Position numbers and translations under genes: made by a program. Positions 7,323 to 14,188 of a stretch of DNA of 16,606 bases are shown here, one piece after another; positions within the stretch are counted from its first letter, which is position 1, and every line of letters starts with the position of its first letter. The notes below the pieces were generated by a model that ran no database searches, had not been told where the DNA came from, and was given only the letters and a program-made list of their open reading frames with translations. The stretch comes from Candidatus Izemoplasma sp. (GTDB lineage Bacteria > Bacillota_I > Bacilli_A > Izemoplasmatales > Izemoplasmataceae): contig SLFZ01000073.1 in NCBI GenBank assembly GCA_007123975.1, positions 1 to 16,606 of the forward strand. Reading direction: 5' to 3'.

Positions 7323-8283
7323 AAAACCGGGAAAACTTTACATCGCCGGGGAGTACGCCGTGGTGTATGGCAAACCGGCCATCATTATACCAACCTCAAA
7401 AACGGTCAAGGTGACCATCGAGGATTCCCCGGCATACATACTCGGGGAGCATGAGTTTGATCGGGATTCCTTCGAAGGGATCGATGATGTGTACCATCGT
7501 GATGCACTGGCCATGGCGCATGCGGTTGTGGGTTCAGCAAGTCGCCCTTACCGCATCACGATGGAAAGCGACCTTGAGTTATCGAACCATCCAAAATTGG
7601 GTTTTGGCACGAGCGGTGCCATCACGGTTGGGTTGATTGACGCGGTGTTGCGCTTTCATGGCATGGACGCCACACCACTCGTGCTCTTTAAGTTGGCGGT
7701 GCTCGCACAGCATACACGCCATCCACACAGTTCATACGGCGATGTGGCTGTAAGCGCGTTTCAGATGCCGATGGTGTATCGGCGACCAGATGTCAGCGCG
7801 ATTCAAAACCAATCTCCACAGGACATCATCACATCGCCCAATGCCATGTGGACAGGGCTTAAGATTGAGCCATTTACGATGCCGGATGTGCCTTTGCTTG
7901 TGGTGCATACTGGCGTCGCGGCGAACTCACAGGCATTGGTTGAAGCGGTTGGAAAGCATCGACACACGGAAGCGTTCCAACGGTTTCTTCGCTTGAGCGA
8001 AGCGCTCGTCAAGGAACTTGTTGACTACCCTGATCGGTTAAGGCAAATGGTCTGGCATTTGCATGCGCTTTTGCAGGGGCTTCAGTCGTTGACCGAGGTG
8101 ACGTTGGTGACACCGGAGATGGAACGCATTCATTCCCGGCTCGAAGGCCTTGATGCGACGATGAAATTTTCCGGTGCCGGTGGCGGCGATGCCGTCATCA
8201 TCGCCTGTAAGAACGATGAAACAAAAGCGTTCGTAAAATCAAAACTGACACCGGATTTTACCGTACTTGATGCGTTTTTCTAG
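7306..8283 (+). CDS. mvaK2: phosphomevalonate kinase
   Basis: A 325-residue GHMP kinase that converts 5-phosphomevalonate to 5-diphosphomevalonate. Visible marks: EKPGKLYIAGEYAVVYG (6-22, classic PMK motif 1), ATP loop LGFGTSGA (98-105), HSSYGDVAVS (141-150) with Asp146, and KFSGAGGGDAVIIA near the C-terminus, matching the PMK motif KPSGAGGGDCG. In Gram-positive PMKs the 142-146 block usually reads SSGGD; here it is SSYGD, with Tyr144 in place of a Gly. The start at 7306 (ATG, MRLQIEKPGK) lies 17 bases inside mvaD, behind a G-rich stretch (7290-7298) that is only a moderate ribosome site, so translation is probably coupled. Its TAG stop overlaps the Shine-Dalgarno site of fni. Confidence 0.94.
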   Translation: MRLQIEKPGKLYIAGEYAVVYGKPAIIIPTSKTVKVTIEDSPAYILGEHEFDRDSFEGIDDVYHRDALAMAHAVVGSASRPYRITMESDLELSNHPKLGFGTSGAITVGLIDAVLRFHGMDATPLVLFKLAVLAQHTRHPHSSYGDVAVSAFQMPMVYRRPDVSAIQNQSPQDIITSPNAMWTGLKIEPFTMPDVPLLVVHTGVAANSQALVEAVGKHRHTEAFQRFLRLSEALVKELVDYPDRLRQMVWHLHALLQGLQSLTEVTLVTPEMERIHSRLEGLDATMKFSGAGGGDAVIIACKNDETKAFVKSKLTPDFTVLDAFF

Positions 8284-8292
8284 GAGGATTCG

Positions 8293-9318
8293 ATGAAACG
8301 AAAAGACGACCATATCAGGGAAGCTTTAGCCCAACCCACTCAATCAAACGACTTTGACCGCGTTCGGTTCTTGCATCGTGCTATCCCTGCCGTTGCGGTG
8401 CCGGATGTGGACACCTCTGTCGTATGTTTTGAGCGACGTTTTGCCTACCCCGTCTACATCAATGCAATGACCGGCGGCACAGCGCAAGCAAAAACCATCA
8501 ATGAAAAGCTGGCTAAGGTCGCAAAACGGTTTGGCTTGATGATGGCAAGCGGGTCGTGCTCGGTGGCGATTAAAAATCCTCGGTCCGCACCGACGTTCAC
8601 GCCGATACGCACACTCAATCCCGAGGGGTTCGTCGTTGCCAACATCGGCATATCAGCCCCTGTGTCATATGCCCAAAAGGCCGTTGAACTCTTGCGCGCA
8701 AACGCCCTGCAAGTGCACATGAACGCACCACAAGAAGTCGCCATGGATGAGGGCGATCGCGATTTTTCTTTCTGGCGTGCAAACCTTAAGGCGATGATGG
8801 ATGCCGTGGATGTTCCAATCATCGCGAAGGAAGTCGGCTTCGGAATGAGCCGTGAGACCATGGAAGACCTTCAAACATTAGGTGTGGACTATATCGATGT
8901 AAGCGGCCGAGGTGGAACCAACTTCATCGCCGTTGAAAACGCTCGAAGTGATGCGCCAATCACCGGTTTTGAAAACCATGGTCTTTCAACGGTGGAGAGC
9001 TTGTTGGAGGCCAAAGCATTACAAGGAATGCATGTGTTTGCGAGCGGTGGCGTGCGTCATGCCTACGATGTGGTAAAAGCGCTGGCGCTCGGTGCCGACA
9101 TGGTCGGCATGAGCAAATTTTTCCTCACGCTGGCGACGACCTACGAGTCAGACGAAATCGAACGCCGTGTGGCGGCGCTTCTTGACGATATCAGGAAAAT
9201 CATGGCTGTGCTTGATTGCGCCGATATCACGTCGCTTCGACGTCTTGATATGCTCTATGATGCCGACGTTGAGGCATTTATACGCCAACGCAAAGCACAC
9301 CATTCGCCTTCTCAATGA
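8293..9318 (+). CDS. fni: type 2 isopentenyl-diphosphate delta-isomerase (FMN-dependent)
   Basis: A 341-residue TIM-barrel flavoprotein that interconverts IPP and DMAPP using reduced FMN and Mg2+. Start at 8293, preceded by AGGAGG (8282-8287). Motifs in order: RKDDHI (3-8, usual type 2 N-terminus), YINAMTGGT (55-63), ASGSCSVAIKNP (85-96), ANIGISAP (116-123), LQVHMNAPQEVAMDEGDRDF (139-158) with the conserved metal-binding Gln147-Glu148, KEVGFGMS (179-186), DVSGRGGTNF (202-211) and the FMN-phosphate motif FASGGVR (249-255), with GADMVGMS (267-274). Length is normal. It is the last gene of the operon and completes the path from mevalonate to both C5 units. No clear terminator follows, so some readthrough into the MFS gene is possible. 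Confidence 0.96.
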   Translation: MKRKDDHIREALAQPTQSNDFDRVRFLHRAIPAVAVPDVDTSVVCFERRFAYPVYINAMTGGTAQAKTINEKLAKVAKRFGLMMASGSCSVAIKNPRSAPTFTPIRTLNPEGFVVANIGISAPVSYAQKAVELLRANALQVHMNAPQEVAMDEGDRDFSFWRANLKAMMDAVDVPIIAKEVGFGMSRETMEDLQTLGVDYIDVSGRGGTNFIAVENARSDAPITGFENHGLSTVESLLEAKALQGMHVFASGGVRHAYDVVKALALGADMVGMSKFFLTLATTYESDEIERRVAALLDDIRKIMAVLDCADITSLRRLDMLYDADVEAFIRQRKAHHSPSQ

Positions 9319-9357
9319 AGCGTGCATCGATGCCGATGTTGGTTTGTGAAAAAAGCA

Positions 9358-9386
9358 TTGACCAATGGCTGATTCGTTGATAAAAT
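9358..9386 (+). promoter_or_regulatory. sigma-70 promoter for the MFS transporter
   Basis: TTGACC (9358-9363), a 17-base spacer and TAAAAT (9381-9386), preceded by TGA to give an extended -10. It is one of the two best complete promoters in the window, and ends 41 bases before the start codon. Confidence 0.82.
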
Positions 9387-9427
9387 GGTAAAGTGCTTTG
9401 AACTTCAAAACAATGGGTGATTGCCTC

Positions 9428-10588
9428 ATGACACAGCGTATTCTCTTGCTTTCCTCGGGCCTCATCATGATGGTGATGATGGGAACCGTGTATTCTTGGA
9501 GTGTGTTTCGTCCCTTCATCGAGGACCATCACGGGTTAAACGTCGAAGAGAGCGGATTCCCTTACATGGTGTCGCTCGTTTTTTATGCGTTATCGATGAT
9601 GGTCACGGGACGATACATGAACCAACACAACAGCCGAAAGGTTGCGGTGATCGGTGCGGTTTTGATCGGTGTGGGTTGGTTGTTAGCCAGCCAAGTTCAT
9701 GGCTTAGTTGGACTAGTCCTCAGCTATGGTGTACTCGTGGGAACGGGTGTCGGCATGCTTTATGGCGTGCCCATCTTTCTTATCCAGCGGTTATGCAACG
9801 CACGAAGCGGTCTATACACCGGCATCGTCCTCGCTGGGTTTGGCATGTCGCCGCTGCTTGGCGCGCCGCTCATCGATCGCATGTTGCGGGCTTACAGCGT
9901 CCCGATGGTTTTTTTAACCATCGGCATCGTGTTTTTAATCGGGTTGACCCTATGTGCGTTGGTGTTGCCTAAAGCATTAGGCGATGTCGCTCGCTTTGAG
10001 GCACGGACAGAAAAAATCGATTGGACACGCTTTATTACGATGTATGTGCTTTTTGTGGTTGCCGCTGCGATCGGACTCAACGCGATTGGGCTGTCATATA
10101 AGGTCGGCGTCGATTACTATGGTTATGGCGGCGTCTTGATGGCGTGGATGGTCGCGGGATTTGCGTTTTGTAACGGCGTCGCGCGACCGCTGTTTGGTTG
10201 GCTTATGGACCGAGTCAGTTTCGCAACCGGTGCGACCATGTCGTTTTCTTTGATTGGCCTTGCGGCGTTTCTGGCGCTTATTAATCAAGGTAGAAGCCCT
10301 ATTCTCTTCGCCCTATCGTTTGGCCTAATGTGGTTTAACCTAGGCGCGTGGTTGGCAATGATTCCTGTGACCGTTAAAAAGACTTTTGGTTTAGAAAGCT
10401 ACACGCGTACGTACGGCTTAATGTTTACAGCGTACGGATTTGGCGCGGTGGTTGGGGTCTGGTTTAGTGGCTTTACCCTAAACACGAGCGGAGGCATGCG
10501 TCCGGTCTATACGATGGTGCTGGTGACGACGATGCTGGCACTGGCAACGTTGATCGCTTTTATAAGACGCCGTTGGAAAACATCATAA
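9428..10588 (+). CDS. MFS transporter, OFA (oxalate/formate antiporter-like) family
   Basis: A 386-residue, 12-helix cytoplasmic-membrane transporter. Family marks: GTVYSWSVFRPF in helix 1 (19-30), the loop GRYMNQHNSRK (61-71), GVGMLYGVP (107-115), RSGLYTGIVLAGFGMSPLLGAP (126-147), and in the second half CNGVARPLFGWLMDRV (248-263), which corresponds to the OFA block N..GRP..G..DR, and TYGLMFTAYGFGAVVG (328-343). In OxlT an Arg in helix 8 and a Lys in helix 11 bind oxalate; Arg253 may match the first, but no Lys is visible in the helix 11 block here, so oxalate is not a safe substrate call. The start at 9428 is chosen because GGGTGA (9415-9420) precedes it and the upstream in-frame TTG (9398) is too close to the promoter. 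It has its own promoter and terminator. Confidence 0.88.
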   Translation: MTQRILLLSSGLIMMVMMGTVYSWSVFRPFIEDHHGLNVEESGFPYMVSLVFYALSMMVTGRYMNQHNSRKVAVIGAVLIGVGWLLASQVHGLVGLVLSYGVLVGTGVGMLYGVPIFLIQRLCNARSGLYTGIVLAGFGMSPLLGAPLIDRMLRAYSVPMVFLTIGIVFLIGLTLCALVLPKALGDVARFEARTEKIDWTRFITMYVLFVVAAAIGLNAIGLSYKVGVDYYGYGGVLMAWMVAGFAFCNGVARPLFGWLMDRVSFATGATMSFSLIGLAAFLALINQGRSPILFALSFGLMWFNLGAWLAMIPVTVKKTFGLESYTRTYGLMFTAYGFGAVVGVWFSGFTLNTSGGMRPVYTMVLVTTMLALATLIAFIRRRWKTS

Positions 10589-10604
10589 GCAAACGTAAAA
10601 AGTG

Positions 10605-10636
10605 ATGCGCTCACATGGTGTGGGCGCATTTTTTAT
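10605..10636 (+). terminator. rho-independent terminator after the MFS transporter
   Basis: An 11-bp stem (10605-10615 with 10619-10629, ATGCGC...GCGCAT core, two G-T pairs) closed by a TGG loop and followed by a T-rich run (10629-10634). It lies 17 bases after the stop codon. Confidence 0.9.
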
Positions 10637-10843
10637 TTTAAACGCCAACGGTGTGGTATATTGTCTAAGGTAAAACACCACCTCACTATCATGCGCATAC
10701 GCCGATGGAAGGAAAGCCAAACCAACGTCTCGTTTGCGACAGTGTTATAAATTTTAAACCATTGTATAAAATTAAATTGTGTATAACTTTATATAAATGA
10801 ATAATTTCTAGTATAATAGTTATTGAAAAAAGGAGGATTTAAA
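10637..10843 (+). promoter_or_regulatory. AT-rich leader and promoter region of the amino acid ABC operon
   Basis: This 207-base gap holds two possible promoters: an extended -10, TGGTATATT, at 10654-10662, and a perfect TATAAT at 10812-10817 placed 27 bases before the start codon. The second half (10741-10830) is very AT-rich compared with the rest of the window and contains repeated TTGTATAA / TTGTGTATAA words, which could act as UP-element-like DNA. If the upstream promoter is used, the transcript has a leader of about 170 bases. I do not recognise a known riboswitch in it. Confidence 0.55.
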
Positions 10844-11704
10844 ATGAAAAAAACATTGTTAGTTGCTGTTTCACTGATCACCATCATGGTGCTTGCCGCA
10901 TGCGGAAATCGTGTGACGCCAGCGCTTGACTGCCGAGATGAGGAAAACCGGCCGTTGCGCGTCGGCATGCATTTGATCTATGAGCCGTTTGAAATGCGCG
11001 ATCCGGACACCAACGAACCCATCGGCATCAGCGTTGACATCGCCCGTGCGTTTGGCGAATACATCGGCTGTGAAGTGGAGATTGTTAACGTCAACTTTGG
11101 AAGCTTGATTGACGCGTTAAACCTTGGTGACATCGATGTGATTATCGCCTCGATGAGCCGTAACGAACAGCGTGAAGAGTTAATCGCGTTTAGCGAACCA
11201 TACATGTATTTCAAAATCATCGGCTTGGTAAACCAAGACTTTGCGGATGAGCACGGGATTACCGAAGACTCAACCGTTGAAGACGTGCTCGCGATTGAGA
11301 CTGCGCGTTACGTTGGCATCGCCGGGCAGGTATCATACTCCCTGCCACTTGAGTTGGGCATTCCTGAAGACCGCGTACGGCAGATGACGGGTCCTGAAAG
11401 TGCGGTGGCCCGTGTTGTGCAAGGCGATGACGACATCATGATGATGAGCGGCTCTCCGGTGGTGCGAAACCACTTGGTAAACCCCGACACCACGATGGTG
11501 CTTTGGGATGCGTTTGACTCAAGCCCAATTGCCATCGGCATGCGTCATGGCGAAGATGAACTCCGCGATCTGGCGAACGAATTTATCGCCGCAATGGACG
11601 AACCGGGCGGACTCAACGATCAACTGCGCGAGGACTGGGATGATGCGATTCGGGCCATTTTAAGCCGCTTTGGCATCGATTTCTTCCTGTACGATGAAGA
11701 CTGA
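10844..11704 (+). CDS. amino acid ABC transporter substrate-binding lipoprotein
   Basis: A 286-residue extracellular solute-binding protein of family 3 (polar amino acid type), anchored to the outer face of the membrane. The N-terminus (MKKTLLVAVSLITIMVL) ends in the lipobox LAAC with the lipidated Cys20. The start at 10844 follows AGGAGG (10831-10836). SBP family 3 blocks: PLRVGMHLIYEPFEM (37-51), GISVDIARAFGEYIG (61-75), FGSLIDALNLGDIDVIIASMS (85-105), RNEQREELIAFSEPY (106-120) with the ligand-binding Arg in the usual place, and GDDDIMM (194-200) near the second-lobe ligand site. Many Asp and Glu residues make the mature protein strongly acidic. The ligand cannot be named, though the binding-site Arg fits an alpha-amino acid. 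It overlaps the permease start by 11 bases. Confidence 0.9.
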   Translation: MKKTLLVAVSLITIMVLAACGNRVTPALDCRDEENRPLRVGMHLIYEPFEMRDPDTNEPIGISVDIARAFGEYIGCEVEIVNVNFGSLIDALNLGDIDVIIASMSRNEQREELIAFSEPYMYFKIIGLVNQDFADEHGITEDSTVEDVLAIETARYVGIAGQVSYSLPLELGIPEDRVRQMTGPESAVARVVQGDDDIMMMSGSPVVRNHLVNPDTTMVLWDAFDSSPIAIGMRHGEDELRDLANEFIAAMDEPGGLNDQLREDWDDAIRAILSRFGIDFFLYDED

Positions 11705-12485
11705 TAAAAACACGCTCACGCCTCGCCTCAAGAAAAAGACAGTCACAATTGAACGGCTCCACGCCATCGTTAATTACGCCTTGGCGATTCTGACGTTTCT
11801 TGGACTTGGGGCGATTATTGCCTTGCGCCAACAGCGCGCCCTTGATTTCTCGCAGATTTGGTCTCGCCTTCCCATTGTTCAAAACGCCTTTATCACGACC
11901 GTGACCGTGTCGTTTATCGCGTTGGTCGGAAGCGTTATCTTAGGTCTTGTCTTTTACTTCTTCTCAATTAGCCGAGTAAGGTACTTGCGCGCGTTCACCG
12001 ATGTTTTCACCGAGATCATCTTCGGAACGCCGCTCTTGGTGATGATTTTCATGATGGGGTACGTCTTTCGTGCCTCCTTTAACATCGCCTCATCGGAGAC
12101 CCTCGGGTTGGTCGGCCTTACCGTCTACATCACACCCTACATGACAAACGTCTTTCGTGCCGCTTTTTCAAGCATACCCGACAGCCAATTTCAGGCGATG
12201 GATTTGTTTGGATTCACCACCTACCAGCGGTACCGCTACCTCATCATACCTCAAGTGATTCGGGCGTTGACGGCACCGTTGATGAACAACTTCTCGCTCA
12301 TCATCAAAGGAAGTGCGCTCTTGCACATCGTTGGAACCGAAGAAGTGTACAACGAACTCTTCGCGATCAGCTCGAACACCGGTCGTACCATTGAAGCGTT
12401 CTTCGTCATGTGGTTGTTGTATCTGATTATTACGTTGCCGCTGAGTCGCTTGATTAAGTTTGCCGAAAAGCGGTGGAGCACATGA
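11694..12485 (+). CDS. amino acid ABC transporter permease
   Basis: A 263-residue membrane subunit of a polar amino acid uptake ABC transporter. After a basic cytoplasmic N-terminus, one extra hydrophobic segment (about 29-46) precedes the usual permease core (LPIVQNAFITTVTVSFIALVG), giving six or so membrane segments in all. The EAA-type loop that contacts the ATPase is visible as IPDSQFQAMDLFGF...YLIIPQ, with Gln where the usual Glu stands. The start at 11694 (ATG) lies inside the last codons of the binding-protein gene, with no clear Shine-Dalgarno site, so translational coupling is likely; a TTG at 11670 is a less likely alternative. The stop overlaps the next start codon (ATGA). Family: HisM/GlnP-type. 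Confidence 0.88.
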   Translation: MKTDKNTLTPRLKKKTVTIERLHAIVNYALAILTFLGLGAIIALRQQRALDFSQIWSRLPIVQNAFITTVTVSFIALVGSVILGLVFYFFSISRVRYLRAFTDVFTEIIFGTPLLVMIFMMGYVFRASFNIASSETLGLVGLTVYITPYMTNVFRAAFSSIPDSQFQAMDLFGFTTYQRYRYLIIPQVIRALTAPLMNNFSLIIKGSALLHIVGTEEVYNELFAISSNTGRTIEAFFVMWLLYLIITLPLSRLIKFAEKRWST

Positions 12486-13186
12486 AAATAGACATTCAAG
12501 GATTGCGTCACGAATACGACATCGAGGTGCTAAAGGACCTAACTATTCAGTTGGAAAATGTCTCATCGATTGCGCTTATCGGCGTGAGTGGCTCAGGGAA
12601 AAGCACGCTTTTACGCCTGCTTTCCGGCATTGAAACACCGAGTGCTGGCACCGTGAAAGTCAACGACACCGACATCCGCGAACGCACCTACAAACGTCGC
12701 GTCGGTTTCGTCTTTCAAGATCACAATCTCTTTCCTCACCTGACGCTCGAACGCAACATCACATTAATCTTAGAAGAAACCCGGAAAACACCCAAAGAAA
12801 AAGCGCGAGCCATCGCGCAAAAAAATCTAGAAGCACTACAACTCGGCGACCAGATGCACAAACTGCCCAAACATGTTTCGGGTGGGCAAGCCCAACGCGC
12901 ATCCATCGCCAGAGCACTGGCCTTGGATCCCGACGTCATCTTTCTTGATGAACCGACGGCCAGCTTGGATCCGGTGCTAACCCATGAAGTCCTCATGGCT
13001 GTCAAAAAACTCCGTGATTTTGGGAAAGAATTCGTGTTTGCGACGCATGTGATTAGCTTCGTGAAAGACTTCGCCGATTACGTCATTTTCATGGAAAACG
13101 GCGCCATTGTCGAGCACGGTCCTCCATCGATCATGGATGCGCCATCAACGGCGTCGATGCGGGCATACATGGACAAGGTGCATTAG
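12482..13186 (+). CDS. amino acid ABC transporter ATP-binding protein
   Basis: A 234-residue ATPase subunit that powers uptake by the adjacent permease, of the GlnQ/ArtP type. All catalytic elements are present: Walker A GVSGSGKST (34-42, Lys40), Q-loop VFQD (77-80, Gln79), signature VSGGQAQR (132-139), Walker B VIFLDEPTASLD (152-163, Glu157) and the switch His189 in FATH. Length is slightly short of the usual 240 or so. The ATG at 12482 overlaps the permease stop; an in-frame GTG at 12473 is possible but less likely. With the two genes upstream it makes a complete three-subunit importer, closed by a bidirectional terminator. Confidence 0.93.
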   Translation: MKIDIQGLRHEYDIEVLKDLTIQLENVSSIALIGVSGSGKSTLLRLLSGIETPSAGTVKVNDTDIRERTYKRRVGFVFQDHNLFPHLTLERNITLILEETRKTPKEKARAIAQKNLEALQLGDQMHKLPKHVSGGQAQRASIARALALDPDVIFLDEPTASLDPVLTHEVLMAVKKLRDFGKEFVFATHVISFVKDFADYVIFMENGAIVEHGPPSIMDAPSTASMRAYMDKVH

Positions 13187-13215
13187 CGCTTTCACCATCA
13201 CACACACGAAGCTTT

Positions 13216-13255
13216 AAAACACGCCGCCCTCATGCCTGAAGGCGGCGTGTTTTTT
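13216..13255. terminator. bidirectional terminator between the ABC operon and the convergent TspO-like gene
   Basis: A perfect 13-bp stem (AAAACACGCCGCC at 13216-13228, GGCGGCGTGTTTT at 13241-13253) with a 12-base loop. It is flanked by T-runs on the plus strand (to 13255) and by AAAA giving a T-run on the minus strand, so it can serve both convergent transcripts. Confidence 0.93.
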
Positions 13256-13275
13256 ATTTGGACGAGTTAGACACG

Positions 13276-14037
13276 TTATGGTTTGCCAAACATGGTGTAA
13301 CCGTTCAGCCAAAAACGCAACACTGAAACACCCAAAAGCGCAACAAGGGACACAAAGAGCGTCGCGATAGCGATTGGGTGCTCACGCGAAAGTGCATCGG
13401 ATGAGAGGTGGCGAGAAAGAATCCCCCAGTAAGCCCATATGAAGACGAGTCCAAAGGGAATGTCCTGCCTCGTGAGCACGGTGGTAAGCCCCACCGCAAG
13501 CCCCACAAGCAACACGCCCACAAGCCACCAGGCCTCAGCAATGCCGAGCCTCGGCACGTCCAGCGCCACCAACATAATCGTCACGTTCGCAATCAACGCC
13601 ACACTGACCCAGGCAAAATAGACGCTAATCGCAAGGCGAATCGCTGTCCACGCCGTTGGTGTAACAAGAAAACCGACCATTAGCGTCGCAAACAACGCAA
13701 TCATCACGGCGGTCGATAACACGATGCGGTCGTGATGCCAGGCCACAAGCCATAAGACGTTAAAAACTGAAGAGACAACCAAGACCCACGCCACGAGCGT
13801 GTGGGTGCTGGTGAAATCGGTTTGTGGGGTTCTCACAAGCTGCCACACGGCGATGGCAAGGAGCACGTAGATGATGCCCCAGATGGAGAACGTAAAGCCT
13901 GCCGGGGTAAAAAGCGACGGGTACTTGTCGGATATCGCACCGGTGGTGCGACCGCCCAGCGGCAAGCTGTTGGCGAGGAAGTTCATCACAATCATCAACA
14001 CATACATCAACACGACGAACGTTTTCAAGATAAGCAT
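13276..14037 (-). CDS. TspO/MBR-related membrane protein (tryptophan-rich sensory protein-like)
   Basis: A 253-residue polytopic membrane protein of the enlarged TspO/MBR-related group. Characteristic stretches: NSLPLGGRTTGAISDKYP (23-40), FTPAGFTFSIWGIIYVLLAIAVWQL (43-67, corresponding to the TspO block PGWVFPIVW..LY), VFNVLWLVAWHHDRI (91-105, like N.LW..FF) and SVYFAWVSVALIANV (138-152, like the TspO W..FA..LN block). Roughly seven hydrophobic segments are visible, more than the five of classic TspO, so the extra C-terminal part is a variation. TspO proteins bind porphyrins and other ligands; the role of this longer form is not established. The start at 14037 follows GGAGGT on the minus strand (complement of 14043-14048); a longer ORF upstream lacks a ribosome site and would run into the promoter. 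Divergent from the DUF3159-like gene. Confidence 0.8.
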   Translation of the reverse strand: MLILKTFVVLMYVLMIVMNFLANSLPLGGRTTGAISDKYPSLFTPAGFTFSIWGIIYVLLAIAVWQLVRTPQTDFTSTHTLVAWVLVVSSVFNVLWLVAWHHDRIVLSTAVMIALFATLMVGFLVTPTAWTAIRLAISVYFAWVSVALIANVTIMLVALDVPRLGIAEAWWLVGVLLVGLAVGLTTVLTRQDIPFGLVFIWAYWGILSRHLSSDALSREHPIAIATLFVSLVALLGVSVLRFWLNGYTMFGKP

Positions 14038-14065
14038 GGCGCACCTCCGAAACGTGGTTACTTTC

Positions 14066-14094
14066 TTTATAGCCCTAAACGCGAAGGCTGTCAA
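14066..14094 (-). promoter_or_regulatory. sigma-70 promoter for the TspO-like gene
   Basis: On the minus strand: a perfect -35 TTGACA (complement of 14089-14094), 17-base spacer, and -10 TATAAA (complement of 14066-14071), 29 bases upstream of the start codon. Confidence 0.85.
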
Positions 14095-14143
14095 GGAAAG
14101 GCACCCACGCCGTGCATTTATTTAGGTGCTTGGCGCTCGTGTA

Positions 14144-14152
14144 TGGTATGAT
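14144..14152 (+). promoter_or_regulatory. extended -10 promoter for the DUF3159-like gene
   Basis: TGGTATGAT, an extended -10 with one mismatch, lies 36 bases before the chosen start at 14189. No good -35 is visible. Confidence 0.55.
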
Positions 14153-14188
14153 AGAAACGACAAAAGCCATGTGAAAAGGGGTGAGATG

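Noticed and set aside
9324..9333. GCATCGATGC palindrome after fni, possible terminator
   Set aside because: It has no loop and no T-run; more likely chance sequence between the two transcription units.
10691..10750. 19-codon ORF in the leader of the amino acid ABC operon, possible leader peptide
   Set aside because: No Shine-Dalgarno site precedes it, there is no run of regulatory codons, and no attenuator hairpin follows.
10654..10750. Known riboswitch or T-box in the ABC operon leader
   Set aside because: I compared it by eye with the conserved cores of purine, preQ1, SAM, glycine, cobalamin, guanidine and T-box elements and found no match.
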